A stretch of 64,000 nt of DNA from Aliiroseovarius salicola (GCF_027891095.1 NZ_JAQIIO010000003.1:186001-250000), one strand, 5' to 3'; positions 27,609 to 37,224 are shown, numbered from the stretch's first letter. Notes: generated by a model from the sequence alone, not told the origin. Translations and numbers: made by a program.

Positions 27609-27640
27609 AGAGATCTTAAGAACCCAGAAGGAGCGCAATC

Positions 27641-28501
27641 ATGGTGAGCACCGGTATGGATACGACCGTTTTGACACGCATCGCCGAGGCGTTGGAACGG
27701 ATGTCGCCCGCCCCGATCGCAGCCCCTGATTTCGGCCTGGCAGATGCCTTTGTCTGGCATACGGATCCTGACCGGCTGGAACCTGTGGCCCATGTGAACC
27801 GTGTGGCAATTGACCTGTTGATCGGCGTGGATCGCTCGCGTGACACGCTGCTGGAAAACACGCTGCAATTTGCGCGTGGATTGCCAGCCAACAATGCGCT
27901 TCTCTGGGGCGCACGCGGGATGGGGAAATCCTCGCTGGTCAAGGCAGTTCATGCCGAGATCCTATCCCGCGGGGAAACGCTGAAAATCGTTGAATTACAA
28001 CGGGAAGATCTGCCATCTGTGGCACGCCTGCTGAACCTTCTGCGCGGTTCGGAACATCGGTTCCTGCTCTTCTGTGATGACCTCTCTTTCAGCCACGATG
28101 ACCAGCATTACAAAAGCCTCAAGGCGGTGCTGGATGGCGGCATAGAGGGGCGGCCAGAGAATGTGGTGTTCTATGCCACCTCCAACCGTCGCCACCTGAT
28201 GCCGCGCGACATGATCGAAAACGAACGTTCCTCGGCCATCAACCCGTCAGAAGCGGTTGAGGAAAAGGTCTCTCTGTCAGATCGCTTCGGCCTGTGGCTT
28301 GGGTTCCACCCTTGTTCGCAGGATGAGTATTTATCCATGATTTCAGGATATTGCGAGGCCTATGGGGTCAAGATCGATGCCGACACCCTGCGCGCTGAAG
28401 CGATCGAATGGCAGGCCACTCGGGGTGCCCGGTCGGGCCGCGTGGCTTGGCAGTATTTCGTGGATTTGGCAGGGCGCCGAGGGGTGTCACTGGGAGGGTA
28501 G
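27641..28501 (+). CDS. DUF815 family ATPase (AAA-type)
   Basis: A P-loop ATPase of the DUF815 group, 286 residues. Walker A is GARGMGKSS (residues 90-98), Walker B is FLLFCDDLSF (141-150), and the sensor-like RRHLMPRDM and SDRFGLWLGFHPCS follow, with a C-terminal helical lid. Proteins of this type are widespread in alphaproteobacteria but their role is not established. Three regularly spaced direct repeats lie just upstream. It is alone, with a secreted protein gene 88 bases downstream. Confidence 0.9.
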   Translation: MVSTGMDTTVLTRIAEALERMSPAPIAAPDFGLADAFVWHTDPDRLEPVAHVNRVAIDLLIGVDRSRDTLLENTLQFARGLPANNALLWGARGMGKSSLVKAVHAEILSRGETLKIVELQREDLPSVARLLNLLRGSEHRFLLFCDDLSFSHDDQHYKSLKAVLDGGIEGRPENVVFYATSNRRHLMPRDMIENERSSAINPSEAVEEKVSLSDRFGLWLGFHPCSQDEYLSMISGYCEAYGVKIDADTLRAEAIEWQATRGARSGRVAWQYFVDLAGRRGVSLGG

Positions 28502-28589
28502 ATTTCTACCCTGATTGAGCAGATTGCCGTAATTCCACCACCTTTGTATGATGACCTAAGGTCAAGGTGAGAGGTGGTGTTCCAAAGAC

Positions 28590-29201
28590 ATGAGGATCCG
28601 GCAAGACAGCTCTGACAATTGGGCCTCTCTTGCAAGGGGCCGGATATCCGCATGCCTTTCCTTCGCCTTTTGCCTGTTTGCATTCCCCGCTTCGGGACAG
28701 GAATTCCTCGCAGACACCCGACTTGTTGAAGCGCGGATGGGATCGTCTCTCAGCTCTACCGTTCGAAAAGCCGAACAGGGTGGATACCGGCTTGCACGGG
28801 GTGGCGAGGTCAGGTTTTCAGATTGGTATTCAACCAGTTGGCAGGATTTGCGTCTGACATGGATTACCGCACTCAGCAAGGATCTGGGGATTTACTGGGG
28901 GTTTGGGACGGGCGAACGAGGGGGGAAATACGAGATCGATCCCAGTCTCAAACTCGGGTTTCTTGCCAAACAGGAACTTGATGATGGGCAAACCCTGATG
29001 TTCGCGGCGACCACCGTTCTTTGGGGACGGTTAAGCGAAGATAGCTGCATCGCTGATTACGGCGCTATCGGCGGGGTGCAGGAAGTGAATTGCCGCCTTG
29101 CTGCCACCCCTTTGCCACCGGCGGATACATTGGAGTATCTTTACGACGCCCCCCCCGCTGATCGGTTTGTCCTTTCGCTGACCTATGATTGGCGCTTTTA
29201 A
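28590..29201 (+). CDS. secreted protein of unknown function, possible outer-membrane beta-barrel
   Basis: A 203-residue protein with a basic N-terminus and hydrophobic segment (SACLSFAFCLFAFPASG) consistent with signal-peptide cleavage near residue 36. The rest has alternating polar and hydrophobic strands and ends in LTYDWRF; a C-terminal phenylalanine after aromatic residues is the usual outer-membrane assembly signal. It lies 163 bases before a subtilisin-like protease gene on the same strand, so they may be a pair. No family was recognised. Confidence 0.6.
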   Translation: MRIRQDSSDNWASLARGRISACLSFAFCLFAFPASGQEFLADTRLVEARMGSSLSSTVRKAEQGGYRLARGGEVRFSDWYSTSWQDLRLTWITALSKDLGIYWGFGTGERGGKYEIDPSLKLGFLAKQELDDGQTLMFAATTVLWGRLSEDSCIADYGAIGGVQEVNCRLAATPLPPADTLEYLYDAPPADRFVLSLTYDWRF

Positions 29202-29364
29202 GCAAGGCCTTGAAATGCCCGTCCTATAAAGTGGAAACAGCTTGTTTACAGGTTATTTTGGAATGTGGTGGAGAATTCTGATAACGTAGGGGAAGCGGCT
29301 CTCCGCATGTTCATTTCTTGCGGGGCCAAGACGCGTTTGACGAACACGGACAGGAGGCAGTGCA

Positions 29365-30387
29365 ATGAGTATTTCCCAAAGATCCATTCTTATTCTGGCA
29401 TCATCGATCGCATTTGGATTTGGCGCACTGAACGACAGCGCGCAGGCCCAAGATCTGACATTTGGACTTCTCGCCCCGGGTGGCGTCCCCGGTCCACCGG
29501 GTGGTGGCGGAGGAGATGGTGGTGGTGGAGATGGTGGCGGTAGTCTTGCCGACGCTGTTCGTTACAGCTGGATGCACGCAGATGTTCAGGGCGCCTGGGA
29601 CGATGGCTATGGCGGTCAGGGGACAACGATCACTTTTGTGGATGATTTCAACAGTGGGTATGTCTTTGCAGGCACGCTGACCGACGATCCCTGTCTTGAT
29701 GCGGGCACCTGTACAGCGCTTCACCATGGAGACTGGACCGCGATGCAGGGGGAACTGATTGCGCCGCTGGCAAACATTGTTCGCAGGGATTGGAGTGGGG
29801 GGCCGGTGAAGCTGAAGAACGGCTTCAACGTCCTGAACCTGAGCTATGGCATGTATGCGGCTCCGGGGTTTGCATCGGTTCGCTGGAATAAGCAGGAGAA
29901 TTCAATTCTGGATTATGCCGCAAATGGTGACGCCGTGATTGCCAAGGCCGCAGGTAACGGCTGTGGTGCAGAAACCGGTCAGACCGCGGATCTTTGCGGT
30001 AGTACCACGGGGAAATTGGATTATCTGGCCTGGGATCTCATTGGGACCGAAGGGACGATATTTGTGGGTGCCCTGACGGATCATGGATCTGGCACGCTGG
30101 CCTATTACTCCAATATTGCTGGCGACAACACCACTGTTCAGAACCAGTTCCTCGTAGCTGGCGTGGATTCCAGCGACATGGGATTTGCTGGCACGTCCTT
30201 TGCCGCACCACAAGTGGCGGGTTATGCCGCGATCCTTTCAAGCAAGTTCACGAGCGCCACACCGGGTCAGGTCGTAGATCAGTTGCTCGGCACGGCTGAC
30301 AGCAGTTTTGCAAGTTATGAACCTAGGCTGCATGGGCAGGGCGAAGCGGATCTTTCTATGGCTTTAGCTCCGGATAAGATCCAATAA
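29365..30387 (+). CDS. secreted subtilisin-like S8 serine peptidase
   Basis: A 340-residue serine protease. The signal peptide runs to about AQA (residue 28); a glycine-rich linker follows (PGGVPGPPGGGG then GDGGGG, residues 38-60). The catalytic triad fits Asp93 (ITFVDDFN), His121 (ALHHGDWT) and Ser278 (GTSFAAPQVAGYAA), with the oxyanion Asn198 in AAGNGC. There is no clear I9 propeptide, and the usual HGTH after the catalytic histidine is here HGDW. The linker in place of the pro-region is unusual for subtilisins. Confidence 0.88.
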   Translation: MSISQRSILILASSIAFGFGALNDSAQAQDLTFGLLAPGGVPGPPGGGGGDGGGGDGGGSLADAVRYSWMHADVQGAWDDGYGGQGTTITFVDDFNSGYVFAGTLTDDPCLDAGTCTALHHGDWTAMQGELIAPLANIVRRDWSGGPVKLKNGFNVLNLSYGMYAAPGFASVRWNKQENSILDYAANGDAVIAKAAGNGCGAETGQTADLCGSTTGKLDYLAWDLIGTEGTIFVGALTDHGSGTLAYYSNIAGDNTTVQNQFLVAGVDSSDMGFAGTSFAAPQVAGYAAILSSKFTSATPGQVVDQLLGTADSSFASYEPRLHGQGEADLSMALAPDKIQ

Positions 30388-30420
30388 GCCTGACACGAAC
30401 GGACATGTAAGAATTGTGAG

Positions 30421-30447
30421 GTGGCGCAGGAATGCGCCACTTTTTTT
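30421..30447 (+). terminator. terminator after the subtilisin gene
   Basis: Stem GTGGCGCA/TGCGCCAC (30421-30428 and 30433-30440), loop GGAA, then seven T. Confidence 0.92.
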
Positions 30448-30484
30448 AATCAGGTTACTATGGAGCACTGGTTTCGGCTCATAT

Positions 30485-30547
30485 GGAAGGGGCGCTGCCC
30501 CTCGCGGCTATGCCGCTCACCCCGAGGTATTTAAGGCAAGAAAAAAG
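30485..30547 (+). repeat. dispersed intergenic repeat, copy R5 (long type)
   Basis: GGGGCGCTGCCCC, GCGGCTATGCCGC hairpin, CACCCCGAGGTATTT, AAG, GCAAGAAAAAAG; the tail merges with the serS terminator stem. Confidence 0.75.
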
Positions 30548-30573
30548 CCCGGCTGGTGCGGCCGGGCTTTTGA
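30541..30573. terminator. bidirectional terminator between subtilisin and serS
   Basis: Stem AAAAGCCCGGC/GCCGGGCTTTT (30543-30553 and 30561-30571), with T or A runs on both sides; it terminates serS on the minus strand. Confidence 0.85.
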
Positions 30574-30593
30574 GATTCTGGGGTAGCGATCTG

Positions 30594-31886
30594 TTAGGCC
30601 AACTGACCGTCTGCCGTAATCCGCGTTTTGCCGCGCAGATAGGGGTGCAGGGCTTCGGGCAGGTCGACCGACCCATCCGCTTGCTGGCCGTTTTCCAAGA
30701 TCGCAATCAGTGCACGGCCCACGGCGAGGCCGGAGCCATTCAGCGAGTGGATAAATTGCGGCTTACCACCTTCGGCAGGCTTGAAGCGGGCGTTCATCCG
30801 GCGCGCCTGGAAATCACCACATGTCGAGACCGAGCTGATCTCGCGATAGGTGTTCTGACCGGGCAGCCAGACCTCAATGTCATGGGTGCGTTTGGCACCG
30901 AACCCGATGTCGCCGGTGCAGAGAACAACGGTGCGATAAGGCAGACCAAGGCGTTCAAGGATATCTTCGGCGCAGCGGGTCATGCGCTGGTGTTCGGCCT
31001 CAGACTCGTCGGGCTTGGTGATCGACACCATTTCCACTTTTTCGAACTGGTGCTGGCGCAGCATACCGGCGGTGTCCCGCCCCGCGCTGCCCGCTTCCGA
31101 GCGGAAACATTGCGTGTGGGCCACGTATCGGCGGGGCAGGTAATCTTCGCTGATCGTCGCACCGTTGACGATATTGGTCAGCGTGACCTCAGCCGTCGGC
31201 ACCAGCCACCAGCCATCTTCGGTCTTGTAGCTGTCCTCGCCAAACTTTGGCAGCTGCCCGGTGCCAAGCATCATCTCTTCCTTGACCAATACGGGTGTCC
31301 AGGTCTCGGTCAGGCCGTTTTCTTCGGTGTGCACGTCGAGCATGAATTGCGCCAGCGCGCGATGGGTGCGGGCCACGGCACCCGATAGCACCATGAAGCG
31401 CGAGCCAGAGAGTTTCGCGGCGGTTTCAAAGTCGAGACCCGATTGCACGGCAGGCAGTTCGTAATGCTCCAACGGTTTGAAATCCATCTCGCGCGGGGTG
31501 CCCCAGCGGTTGATTTCAACATTGTCGTCTTCGTCCTCACCGGTGGGCACGTCGTCATACATGCTGTTGGGCAGGCCCATCAGCAGGTCGGTCAGCTTGG
31601 CGTCAAGCTCCTTGGCTTCGTCATTCAGACGGGCGATTTCGGATTTCTTTTCGCCAACCAGCGCGCGCAGACGTTCAAACTCCGCCTCGTCACCACGGCC
31701 TTTCGCGGCGCCCACTTCCTTGGCGGCTTTGTTCGCCTCGGCCTGCGCGGTTTCGGCGGCGAGGATCGCAGCGCGGCGGGTTTCATCCAGTGACAGCAGC
31801 TCACCCGACACACCAGAGAGGCCCCGACGGGCCATCGCGGCGTCGAACGCATCAGGGTTGTCACGGATCAGGCGAATATCATGCAT
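30594..31886 (-). CDS. serS: seryl-tRNA synthetase
   Basis: Class II synthetase charging tRNA-Ser and tRNA-Sec. A coiled-coil tRNA-binding arm occupies about residues 25-105. The class II motifs include motif 2 ([21 protein letters not shown]) and motif 3 ([17 protein letters not shown]). Length 430 is typical. It is on the minus strand, terminated by the stem near 30.55 kb. Confidence 0.97.
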   Translation of the reverse strand: MHDIRLIRDNPDAFDAAMARRGLSGVSGELLSLDETRRAAILAAETAQAEANKAAKEVGAAKGRGDEAEFERLRALVGEKKSEIARLNDEAKELDAKLTDLLMGLPNSMYDDVPTGEDEDDNVEINRWGTPREMDFKPLEHYELPAVQSGLDFETAAKLSGSRFMVLSGAVARTHRALAQFMLDVHTEENGLTETWTPVLVKEEMMLGTGQLPKFGEDSYKTEDGWWLVPTAEVTLTNIVNGATISEDYLPRRYVAHTQCFRSEAGSAGRDTAGMLRQHQFEKVEMVSITKPDESEAEHQRMTRCAEDILERLGLPYRTVVLCTGDIGFGAKRTHDIEVWLPGQNTYREISSVSTCGDFQARRMNARFKPAEGGKPQFIHSLNGSGLAVGRALIAILENGQQADGSVDLPEALHPYLRGKTRITADGQLA

Positions 31887-32405
31887 GTCTTGGTTCCTTA
31901 AACTCGGGTAGGGCAGGCCCCAAAGAGCCTATCGCCCATATGCCAGAGTGCGCGGGGCAGGGGAAGGGGCTGGAGAGGTGACGAAAGCAAATAGTTCGAT
32001 GGTTATCACAGCTCTCGCATGGAGGAACCAAATTTGAGCTTCGCAAATGCAATCAGCTCTCTCCAGAGTTGGCGGTTGATTAGAATAAAGGCCAAAATGA
32101 AGTAATAGTGAATATCTCCATCAAATATGGCTACGTACAGACTGAACAACATCACCGCGAGCAATTGAACCACAGTGAATGTTGATGGAGTCTTAATTTC
32201 GTTGCGCATTTTATTCTCGTAAAAGTCATTACTCCCATAAACATCATCCCCCACCGCCTGTCACCCGCCTTCTTTTCCCATCTCGCTTTCCTTCCCGCGC
32301 TCCCTTGCTGGACAAGCAATCGGGCCCCATATAGGGTGCGCGCCAGACAGGTGGGGCGGTGTTGGGACAACCCGTGGTGCGCCCCCGGAAGAAAAGGAAA
32401 AAAAG
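31887..32405. other. spacer between serS and yajC
   Basis: 519 bases with one weak minus-strand ORF, described separately. The AT-rich composition in 32000-32260 is below the surroundings. Nothing else was recognised. Confidence 0.5.
32006..32209 (-). CDS. small membrane protein, unrecognised
   Basis: A 67-residue ORF starting MRNEIKTPSTFTVVQLL, with two hydrophobic segments (VVQLLAVMLFSLYVAIF and YYFILAFILINRQLW) separated by a short polar turn, and a basic end (AKLKFGSSMREL). ATG at 32209 is taken instead of an upstream one because the first 15 residues of the longer frame are polar and not family-like. The region is less GC-rich than its neighbours, which is suggestive of foreign or relaxed DNA. 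No family recognised. Confidence 0.42.
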   Translation of the reverse strand: MRNEIKTPSTFTVVQLLAVMLFSLYVAIFDGDIHYYFILAFILINRQLWRELIAFAKLKFGSSMREL

Positions 32406-32735
32406 ATGTTTGCAACTCCGGCTTTTGCTCAGGCTGCAGGGGGTGCCGGTGGCGGTATCCTGAACTCGATGCTGATCCCCATGCTGCTGATCTTCGCGAT
32501 CATGTATTTCTTCATGATCCGCCCACAGCAGAAAAAAATGAAACAGCATCAGGCGATGCTGGGCGCGCTGCGCCGTAATGACAAGGTCATCACCCAGGGC
32601 GGGTTGATCGGCAAGGTCACCAACGTCAAGGATGAGGCCGAAGTTGAGGTCGAAATCGCAGACGGCGTGAAAGTACGTATTGTGCGCTCGACCATCGCGC
32701 AGGTGGTGTCGAAGACGGAACCGGTTGAGGGTTAA
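32406..32735 (+). CDS. yajC: preprotein translocase subunit YajC
   Basis: Small accessory membrane protein of the Sec translocon that works with SecDF-YidC. It is 109 residues with one hydrophobic helix (MLIPMLLIFAIMYFFMIRP) then QQKKMKQHQAMLGALRRND, followed by a beta-rich domain GDKVITQGGLIGKV-like (NDKVITQGGLIGKVTNV). AAGAAAAGG is located upstream of the ATG. A stem-loop separates it from secDF by 78 bases, still on the same strand. Confidence 0.95.
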   Translation: MFATPAFAQAAGGAGGGILNSMLIPMLLIFAIMYFFMIRPQQKKMKQHQAMLGALRRNDKVITQGGLIGKVTNVKDEAEVEVEIADGVKVRIVRSTIAQVVSKTEPVEG

Positions 32736-32745
32736 ACCCTCCTGA

Positions 32746-32780
32746 CGCGGCCCGGGAATGCCCCCCGAGGCCGCGTTTTC
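32746..32780 (+). terminator. stem-loop between yajC and secDF
   Basis: ACGCGGCC (32746-32753) pairs with GGCCGCGT (32769-32776), followed by TTTTCC. Possibly an attenuator or partial terminator inside the operon. Confidence 0.6.
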
Positions 32781-32813
32781 CTTTTGATGAACGGGCAAAA
32801 TCGGGCAGGCATC

Positions 32814-35447
32814 ATGCTGCAAATTCCACTTTGGAAACGACTGGTCATCTGGGGTCTGGTGATCCTGGGTCTGTATTTCGCGTCACCGAACGGGTTCTAT
32901 ACTCGCGTCGAGCAACACAACGACGCGGTGAAGGCGATTGAAACCACCGGCGCCACGGCCGAGCTTGAGGCCGATCGTTCCGCCTGGCCGGATTGGGCGC
33001 CAAGCGGCTTGGTCAATCTCGGGCTGGACCTGCGCGGCGGTGCGCATTTGCTGGCCGAAGTACAGGTCGAAGATGTCTATGGCGCGCGCATGGATGCAAT
33101 GTGGCCCGAGGTGCGCAACCTGTTGCGCGGGGACCGCGACACCATTGGCACAATCCGTCGCCAAGACGGAGCAGCGGATGAACTGCGGGTGAAGATCTCG
33201 CGCCCCGAAGCGCTGCAAGATGCGATCACCAAGGTGCGCACGCTGGCGCAGCCTGTGGTCAGCCTGCAAGGGGTTGGGGCCACCGATATCGAGGTGTCGA
33301 CCGGCCGCGAGGGTGAGTTCGTTGTGACCCTCTCCGAGGCCGAGCGCCTTGCCACCGATGACCGCACCATCCTGCAAACGCTCGAAATTATCCGTCGTCG
33401 TGTCGACGAAGTGGGAACGCGTGAGCCGACCATTCAGCGACAAGGGCAGGACCGGATCCTTATTCAGGTGCCGGGCATCGGATCGGCCTCTGAACTGAAA
33501 GAAATTATCGGTAAGACCGCTAAACTGACCTTCCACCCGGTCACTTCGCGCGGGTCCAATGCAGATGCAGACCCCGGTCCGCGCGGCGTATTGTACCCGT
33601 CGCTGGATGAGGACGGGATCTTTTACGCGCTGGAGAAAACACCGGTTGTGACGGGTGAAGAGCTGAATGACGCGCAGCCGGCCTTTGACCAGAATGGTCA
33701 GCCGGCAGTCAATTTCCGCTTCAACGTGTCCGGTGCGCGCAAGTTCTGCGATTATACCGGAGCCAATGTGGGGGCGCCCTTTGCGATTGTGCTCGATGAG
33801 GAAGTGATTTCCGCGCCGCGCATCAATGAACAGATCTGTGGTGGGTCCGGCATTATCACCGGCAATTTCTCGATCGAGGAATCAACCAACCTAGCCATCC
33901 TGCTGCGTGCAGGTGCCCTACCTGCCGAACTTACCTATGTGGAAGAGCGCACCGTTGGCCCGGAATTGGGTCAGGACAGCATTGACGCGGGTAAAGTGGC
34001 GTCGCTGGTGGCCTTTGCGGGTGTGCTGATCTTCATGGGGATGTCTTATGGCTGGTTCGGGATTGTGGCGAATGTTGCTCTTGTCCTCAATGTGGGCATG
34101 ATCTTTGGCTTGCTGTCGATGATCGGGGCGACGCTGACGCTGCCCGGTATCGCGGGGATCGTCTTGACGATTGGTATGGCGGTTGACGCCAATGTGCTGG
34201 TGTTTGAGCGGATCCGCGAGGAACTCAAATCCGGCAAAGGACCTGCCCGCGCGATTGAGCTGGGCTATGAAAAGGCCCTGTCCGCCATTCTGGATGCCAA
34301 TATCACCACCTTCATCACCGCAGTGATCCTGTTTGTGATGGGTTCTGGCCCGGTGCGCGGCTTTGCCGTCACGCTGGGGCTGGGTATCATCACCTCGGTC
34401 TTCACGGCGATCTTCCTGACCCGCCTGATGATTGTCATGTGGCACGAGCGCAAGGAACCGCGCAGGCTTGAGATCAAAGGTTTCCGTCTGGCGCCACAAA
34501 ATCGCGTGTTTGACTTCTTCAAAGCCACCATTGCGACTTTGGGCGCGTCGGGCCTCGCCATGGCCGTGTCGGTTGTCCTGTTCTTCGTGATCGGCCTGAA
34601 CTTTGGCATCGATTTCCGCGGCGGGACCACGATCCGCACGGAATCGACCCAAGCCGTAGATGTGGGTGCCTATCGTGATGCGCTGAACCCGCTGGGGCTG
34701 GGTGATATCTCGATCGTCAAAGTGAACGATGTCAATTTCCGCGATGACCAGCATGTGAGCCAAATTCGTATCGAGGCGCAGGAAGGTCAGGAGGCGATGA
34801 CGCCTGAAACCATGGCGATGGTTGAGGGCGCATTGACGCAAGTGGATCCGCAGATCAGCTTCCCCAGCGTGGAAAGCGTCGGACCGAAAGTGTCGGGCGA
34901 GTTGATCATGACCGCAATCTACGCGGTTCTGGCGGCCATCGCAGCGGTTCTGGTCTATATCTGGCTGCGGTTCGAATGGCAGTTCTCACTTGGTGCTGTT
35001 GCTGCCCTTGTGCACGATATTGTGCTGACCATCGGGGTTTTCGCGCTGCTTGGCATCAAATTCGACCTTGCGATCATCGCAGCGCTTCTGACCATCGTCG
35101 GTTACTCGCTCAATGACACCGTGGTTGTGTTCGACCGCGTGCGCGAGAACCTGCGGCGTTACAAGAAGCTCGATCTCAAGGAAGTGCTGAACCTCTCGAT
35201 CAACGAGACGCTGGCGCGGACCTTGATGACCTCGGTCACCACGCTGATCGCACTGATTGCCCTTTACGTTCTGGGTGGTGACGTGATCCGTGGGTTTGTC
35301 TTCGCGATGATCTGGGGCGTTGTGGTTGGTACCTATTCGTCGATCTTCGTGGCCTCGGCGATCCTGCTGCGCCTCGGTGTGAAGCGCAACTGGGACAAGA
35401 CCGAGACCAAGGACCTTGGCAACGAGTTTGCCAATATCGATGCCTGA
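32814..35447 (+). CDS. secDF: fused Sec translocase SecDF
   Basis: The proton-driven export motor of the Sec system, with SecD and SecF joined in one 877-residue chain. SecD covers about residues 1-553 (start MLQIPLWKRLVIWGLV, LVNLGLDLRGGAHLLAEV, large periplasmic domain, then six helices ending at LTRLMIVMWHE), and SecF from about 556 (FDFFKATIATLGASG, GLNFGIDFRGGTTI) to the end. The join RRLEIKGFRLAPQNR is where two genes would normally meet. The start at 32814 was preferred to an earlier TTG because it gives the family-typical N-terminus. Confidence 0.95.
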   Translation: MLQIPLWKRLVIWGLVILGLYFASPNGFYTRVEQHNDAVKAIETTGATAELEADRSAWPDWAPSGLVNLGLDLRGGAHLLAEVQVEDVYGARMDAMWPEVRNLLRGDRDTIGTIRRQDGAADELRVKISRPEALQDAITKVRTLAQPVVSLQGVGATDIEVSTGREGEFVVTLSEAERLATDDRTILQTLEIIRRRVDEVGTREPTIQRQGQDRILIQVPGIGSASELKEIIGKTAKLTFHPVTSRGSNADADPGPRGVLYPSLDEDGIFYALEKTPVVTGEELNDAQPAFDQNGQPAVNFRFNVSGARKFCDYTGANVGAPFAIVLDEEVISAPRINEQICGGSGIITGNFSIEESTNLAILLRAGALPAELTYVEERTVGPELGQDSIDAGKVASLVAFAGVLIFMGMSYGWFGIVANVALVLNVGMIFGLLSMIGATLTLPGIAGIVLTIGMAVDANVLVFERIREELKSGKGPARAIELGYEKALSAILDANITTFITAVILFVMGSGPVRGFAVTLGLGIITSVFTAIFLTRLMIVMWHERKEPRRLEIKGFRLAPQNRVFDFFKATIATLGASGLAMAVSVVLFFVIGLNFGIDFRGGTTIRTESTQAVDVGAYRDALNPLGLGDISIVKVNDVNFRDDQHVSQIRIEAQEGQEAMTPETMAMVEGALTQVDPQISFPSVESVGPKVSGELIMTAIYAVLAAIAAVLVYIWLRFEWQFSLGAVAALVHDIVLTIGVFALLGIKFDLAIIAALLTIVGYSLNDTVVVFDRVRENLRRYKKLDLKEVLNLSINETLARTLMTSVTTLIALIALYVLGGDVIRGFVFAMIWGVVVGTYSSIFVASAILLRLGVKRNWDKTETKDLGNEFANIDA

Positions 35448-36198
35448 TATCTTTCTCCAAGCCCTGGCCCTGCCGGGGCTTGGATGGCTTCTGGCGGCCG
35501 CTTTTGCGGCGGGGCTGGTGCGCGGGTTCACCGGTTTTGGCACCGCGCTCATTTTTCTTCCCATCGCGTCGCAGATCATTGATCCGGTTGCCGCTGTCGC
35601 AGCGTTGATTGTCATGGATATCATTGGCCCGATCCCCGCTTTGCCCGGCGCAATGCGGGATGGTCATCCCAAGGACATGATGCGGCTCGTTGGTGGTTTG
35701 GCGCTGGTGCTGCCCGTCGGGCTGGTCGTGCTCTTCGTCATCGACCCTTCCGTGTTCAAACTGGCGGTGTCGTTCATCAGCCTGGGCATGGTTGGATTGC
35801 TCATATCGGGGTTTCGCTACCACGGTGTATTGACCCCAAAGCTGGTCTGGGCCACGGGCGGGATGGCGGGCCTTCTGGGCGGAGCTGCGGGTGTTCCCGG
35901 CCCTCCGGTCATCCTGCTTTACATGGCGTCAACCCACCCGGCCAAAGTGATCCGCGCCAACAATACCGCGTTTCTCTTTGCCTTTGACGTGTTGATGCTG
36001 GGCGGGTTTCTGGGGCTTGGCCGGTTGATAGGCTTGCCTTTGGCGCTTGGTGTCCTTGCGATCCTGCCCAACCTTCTGGGCAATCTGCTCGGCAATTGGC
36101 TGTTCCGGCCCGACCTGACCGAGCTTTACCGGCGGGTTGCCTATCTCATCATCACGGGCTCGGCACTGTCCGGGCTTTATTCCGTCATCACCGGTTAG
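35440..36198 (+). CDS. TSUP family membrane transporter (TauE/SafE type)
   Basis: A membrane protein with about eight helices over 252 residues, of the TauE/SafE group that exports or imports sulfite, sulfonate or small organic anions. The duplicated motif is seen in GLVRGFTGFGTALIFLP and GLLGGAAGVPGPPVILLYMA. The ATG overlaps the end of secDF by 8 bases, so translation is coupled. The substrate is not determinable. Confidence 0.87.
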   Translation: MPDIFLQALALPGLGWLLAAAFAAGLVRGFTGFGTALIFLPIASQIIDPVAAVAALIVMDIIGPIPALPGAMRDGHPKDMMRLVGGLALVLPVGLVVLFVIDPSVFKLAVSFISLGMVGLLISGFRYHGVLTPKLVWATGGMAGLLGGAAGVPGPPVILLYMASTHPAKVIRANNTAFLFAFDVLMLGGFLGLGRLIGLPLALGVLAILPNLLGNLLGNWLFRPDLTELYRRVAYLIITGSALSGLYSVITG

Positions 36199-36207
36199 GA
36201 GGCTGAC

Positions 36208-36558
36208 ATGCAGTTTCACGAAGTCACATTTGAAGGCGCCACTCCGGTGGATGGGTATGGTCCTGGGTTTTTCCGGATTGCGGATCAGGTGACGCGCGGT
36301 CCGATCCTGCTGACTGCAGAGAAACTTATCAGCTGGGATGGCGAAGATGCCGCACCGCTTGAGGCGTTGGCAGGTGAGATTGACGTGCTCTTTTTCGGCA
36401 CAGGAGCCGATACTGCATATGCGCCCAAGGCTGTGCGGGAAGCGCTTGAGGCAAAGGGCGTCGGCGTCGAACCTATGGCCACCCCGGCAGCATGTCGCAC
36501 CTATAATGTACTTTTGGCCGAGGGACGGCGCATTGCCTTGGCCGCACTTCCGGTCTAA
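36208..36558 (+). CDS. Mth938-like domain protein
   Basis: A 116-residue member of the DUF498/Mth938-like fold family, with the motif DVLFFGTGADTAYAPKAVREAL that is typical. Length and position, just upstream of ccmA and after a TSUP gene, fit the neighbourhood seen in relatives. Function unknown; human relatives are mitochondrial assembly factors. A GGAGG element lies 8 bases upstream of the ATG. Confidence 0.88.
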   Translation: MQFHEVTFEGATPVDGYGPGFFRIADQVTRGPILLTAEKLISWDGEDAAPLEALAGEIDVLFFGTGADTAYAPKAVREALEAKGVGVEPMATPAACRTYNVLLAEGRRIALAALPV

Positions 36559-36567
36559 GCCAAACCC

Positions 36568-37224
36568 ATGAGAGATTTGCCCCGACATAACGCCCGACTC
36601 GCGGCTGAAAACCTGACCGTCACCCGAGGGGGTGTGCCGATCCTGCAAGGGGTGAGTTTCACGCTCAATCCCGGGGAAGTGCTGATCCTGCGCGGGCCGA
36701 ACGGCTCTGGCAAGACCACGCTTCTGCGCACGCTGGCCGGGCTGCAACCGCCATTGGCGGGTGAGGTGCAGGCGGAACCCGAGACGATCACTTACGGCGC
36801 CCATGCCGATGGGCTCAAGGCCACACTGAGTGTGGAAGAGAACCTTCGGTTCTGGGCGTCTGTTCATGGGCAGAGCGATATCACCAACGCTGTTGAGGGA
36901 TTCAATCTTGCCGGACTTGTGGAGCGCCCCTCCGCCAATTTGTCGGCGGGCCAAAAACGCCGTCTTGGTTTGGCGCGGCTGCTGGTCACGGGGCGTCCGA
37001 TCTGGCTGCTTGATGAACCCACGGTGTCGCTTGACGTACCATCAGTGCAGCTTTTCGCAGACGCGGTGCGTGCCCATGTGGCGCAAGGGGGGGCGGCGCT
37101 GATTGCCACCCATATTGACCTAGGACTGGAAGCTGCGAGCTTTGATATCGGCCCTTACAAAGCCGATCCTGCCACCGCCAGCGACCCAGCCCATTCTGAC
37201 GGCTTTGACGAGGCATTCCTATGA
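36568..37224 (+). CDS. ccmA: heme exporter ATP-binding protein CcmA
   Basis: ATP-binding subunit of the CcmAB complex of cytochrome c maturation, thought to drive release of holo-CcmE. Walker A is GPNGSGKTT, signature [15 protein letters not shown], Walker B IWLLDEP. Length 218 is usual for CcmA. Its stop overlaps the ccmB start by four bases (ATGA). Confidence 0.95.
   Translation: MRDLPRHNARLAAENLTVTRGGVPILQGVSFTLNPGEVLILRGPNGSGKTTLLRTLAGLQPPLAGEVQAEPETITYGAHADGLKATLSVEENLRFWASVHGQSDITNAVEGFNLAGLVERPSANLSAGQKRRLGLARLLVTGRPIWLLDEPTVSLDVPSVQLFADAVRAHVAQGGAALIATHIDLGLEAASFDIGPYKADPATASDPAHSDGFDEAFL

Noticed and set aside
27525-27640. CRISPR-like array
   Set aside because: Only three copies, a 12-base core and no cas gene; the 32-bp period is better explained by protein binding.
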